NCBI GenBank assembly: GCA_030057655.1
Contig: JASGUQ010000031.1
Span: forward strand, 111,846-175,845
Direction: 5' to 3'
Origin: Bacillota bacterium
GTDB taxonomy: Bacteria > Bacillota > Clostridia > Christensenellales > Aristaeellaceae
DNA: 64,000 bases
Both the position numbers and the translations under genes were made by a program. Positions 62,735 through 64,000 of the stretch are shown in pieces (positions within the stretch are counted from its first letter, which is position 1; every line of letters begins with the position of its first letter). Under the pieces are notes generated by a model. The model did not search any database and had not been told where the DNA came from. It saw only the letters and a program-made list of their open reading frames with translations.

Positions 62735-63763
62735 TCATTTGCCTTGCAATGATGCGGCAAGTTTTTGCCCATCCGGGGAAATCAGGTATTCGTAGGTCGT
62801 CTTGGGCACCAGATGCTGAAGCTGCTCTGTTTTCCCGGCTTTAATCATCTCCCGCACGCGGGTGGCGCTGATTGGCGTATTGCCCTCATCCTCGCGCCTT
62901 GAGATAATCTTCAGTTCTATCCCGTACCCGGGCAGGCATTCGGCCATCACCTGGTTGTACAGGTTCGTCGCGAAGGAGAAGGGCTCGTCGCCAACGAAAC
63001 GAACGCTGATGTCCAGGGCCGCTGCGATCCTTTGAAACACCGCTGCGTCAACCCTGGCGTGCGCGCGGGTGACCTCTTCTGAGTCCTGGATGAAATAGGA
63101 AGGGAAAGTCGCGCTGCTGACGATGTAGCTGCCCGTGTCATGGTAGACCAGGTTCTTCAGGTGCGCGGTTCCTTCCCGGACCAGCTTTTCCCGCACAGCA
63201 AAGGGGAAGAGGGATATGTCCTCCCTCACGATGAACAGGTGAACTGCGTCCGCCTGGGAGGACGCAGTCTCCACCAGATACTGGTGGCCCAGGGTAAAGG
63301 GGTTCGCGTTCATGACGATGGCCGCGATGCGCTTTCCGGAAACCTTTCCCTTGCCCAGTTTTGCGAGATAATCAGGGAAAGCGCTTCTGCTGTTCTCCAT
63401 GAAGACGACCTGCCGGTCTACCTCGGCGATCGGGTAGAAGCCCAGGTCCGTGAAATACCTCGCATTGCCGGTTTTTGTATACAGGAACACATTGAAGATG
63501 TTTTTTGTCGCAAGCTCTTCTGTCAGGTGGGACACAATGGTGTTGAGCAGGCCTTCGCCTCTGCGCTCCCCGTCCACGGCCAGGCAGCGCAGGGTGTTTC
63601 TGTAATAGGAACCGGTTGCGGCCAGCTGCCCCCGTGCGTCATACAGGCCCACTGTGTAATCCAGGTTGCGGTCGGCTGAAATGCCTTCCCTTTTCAGCAG
63701 CGACAGAAGCTTTTCCTGCTCCGCCCTGTCAAAGGAGTAAATGCGCCTGATCTCATAATTCAT
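62735..63763 (-). CDS. citC: [Citrate (pro-3S)-lyase] ligase
   Basis: A 342-residue enzyme that acetylates the prosthetic group of citrate lyase. An N-terminal GNAT-like domain (about 1-130; LRCLAVDGERRGEGLLN) is followed by a nucleotidyltransferase domain with the NPFTLGHQYLVE motif (HxGH-like) and ISATRVREM near the C-terminus. Both domains are complete and the length is normal. No citrate lyase genes (citDEF) follow in the window, so they must lie elsewhere or be absent. Upstream is a probable insertion-sequence edge. Confidence 0.93.
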   Translation of the reverse strand: MNYEIRRIYSFDRAEQEKLLSLLKREGISADRNLDYTVGLYDARGQLAATGSYYRNTLRCLAVDGERRGEGLLNTIVSHLTEELATKNIFNVFLYTKTGNARYFTDLGFYPIAEVDRQVVFMENSRSAFPDYLAKLGKGKVSGKRIAAIVMNANPFTLGHQYLVETASSQADAVHLFIVREDISLFPFAVREKLVREGTAHLKNLVYHDTGSYIVSSATFPSYFIQDSEEVTRAHARVDAAVFQRIAAALDISVRFVGDEPFSFATNLYNQVMAECLPGYGIELKIISRREDEGNTPISATRVREMIKAGKTEQLQHLVPKTTYEYLISPDGQKLAASLQGK

Positions 63764-63845
63764 ACCTGTTCCTCGCGTTCTTCATATTTTCTGATTGTCA
63801 TTCAGCAAGAGCGCCTTGGCCTAAGGAATCGCTCAGATCGTCTTC

Positions 63846-63874
63846 ATCATCGACCTTTCTCTTTACAATGTCAA
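63846..63874 (-). promoter_or_regulatory. Possible promoter of citC
   Basis: On the minus strand TTGACA (63874-63869), 17-bp spacer, GATGAT (63851-63846), beginning only about 5 nt from the presumed end of an insertion sequence. Confidence 0.45.
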
Positions 63875-63878
63875 TAAA

Positions 63879-64000
63879 GGGAACCTCTAAAAACCAGCGT
63901 TTTCCGAGTCAGTAAATAGTTTTCATGGTTTTTTTAAAGACGATCCCCTTGATCTCCTTCCAAAGTAACGGATATTGCTTAGTATTTCCTTTAAGACCAA
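63879..64000 (-). mobile_element. Edge of a probable insertion sequence, cut by the window end
   Basis: GGGAACCTCTAAAAACCAGC near 63879 looks like an insertion-sequence terminal repeat. A coding frame ends about 30 nt inside it, as transposase genes usually do. The other end and any target duplication lie outside the window, so this is only a suggestion. Confidence 0.35.
63909..64000 (-). CDS. C-terminal end of a gene beyond the window, possibly a transposase
   Basis: The last 29 codons are visible: GLKGNTKQYPLLWKEIKGIV then FKKTMKTIY and TGA. The basic, aromatic character suits a transposase tail. Two other frames on this strand carry stops. Not identified. Confidence 0.35.
   Translation of the reverse strand, partial: GLKGNTKQYPLLWKEIKGIVFKKTMKTIY

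Overview
This window reads as a chromosomal segment of an anaerobic Clostridia-type Firmicute with fairly high G+C. The evidence is Gram-positive style Shine-Dalgarno sites, a sortase-type C-terminal signal on a giant surface protein, a Hcp/rubredoxin stress operon, a NifU-like/GGGtGRT gene pair, a LplB/LplC-type sugar importer and a BceRSAB-like module. A Christensenellales/Oscillospirales-like lineage is plausible, but the genus cannot be fixed from the sequence alone. No rRNA, tRNA or CRISPR array was seen.

Layout. 1-5.2 kb: an oxygen/nitric-oxide stress island. It has a hemerythrin-PAS protein cut by the window edge, a Crp/Fnr regulator, and a divergent operon of a DUF1858 protein, an unrecognised 192-residue protein, a double cupin, a broken Fe-S protein, rubredoxin and hydroxylamine reductase (hcp). 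5.2-6.95 kb: a gene graveyard with mobile-element remnants, large nested hairpins and a candidate transfer-origin-like stretch, ending at the 3' end of recA. 6.95-19.8 kb: a minus-strand housekeeping block, listed here from its downstream end: recA, pgsA, rimO, a flavin reductase, a peptide-type solute-binding protein, a lytic transglycosylase, coaE, polA, glyA, SRP RNA, an L,D-transpeptidase and uppP. 20-26.5 kb: a MATE exporter, a YhhN protein and a ferric-iron-type ABC importer. 26.7-28.4 kb: NifU-like scaffold plus GGGtGRT protein. 29-37.3 kb: one 2780-residue repeat-rich adhesin. 37.6-44.3 kb: an alpha/beta hydrolase, a serine hydrolase and a carbohydrate importer without its own ATPase. 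44.6-47.1 kb: a four-gene operon of DUF5685 protein, J-domain protein, zinc-ribbon membrane protein and uridine-kinase-like protein. 47.3-53.2 kb: a CapA-family protein, gyrB and gyrA. 53.5-58.7 kb: a DUF3021 protein and a BceRSAB-like antibiotic-sensing module. 58.8-62.4 kb: a cell-wall recycling cluster (holin-like protein, AmiE-like hydrolase, murQ, sugar kinase). 62.7-64 kb: citC and what looks like the edge of an insertion sequence.

How the genes fit together. The first island should handle nitric oxide, hydroxylamine and oxygen damage. Its regulator sits beside a palindrome placed as expected for activating the hcp operon. The cell-envelope theme recurs: L,D-transpeptidase, UppP, lytic transglycosylase, the adhesin, the CapA protein, the Bce-like module and the MurNAc recycling genes. 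Less ordinary features are two genes whose promoters sit so close to the ATG that leaderless mRNAs are likely, a 92-nt out-of-frame overlap between two genes, three solute-binding proteins that all lack a lipobox, and a structured intergenic repeat found twice, both times between convergent genes.
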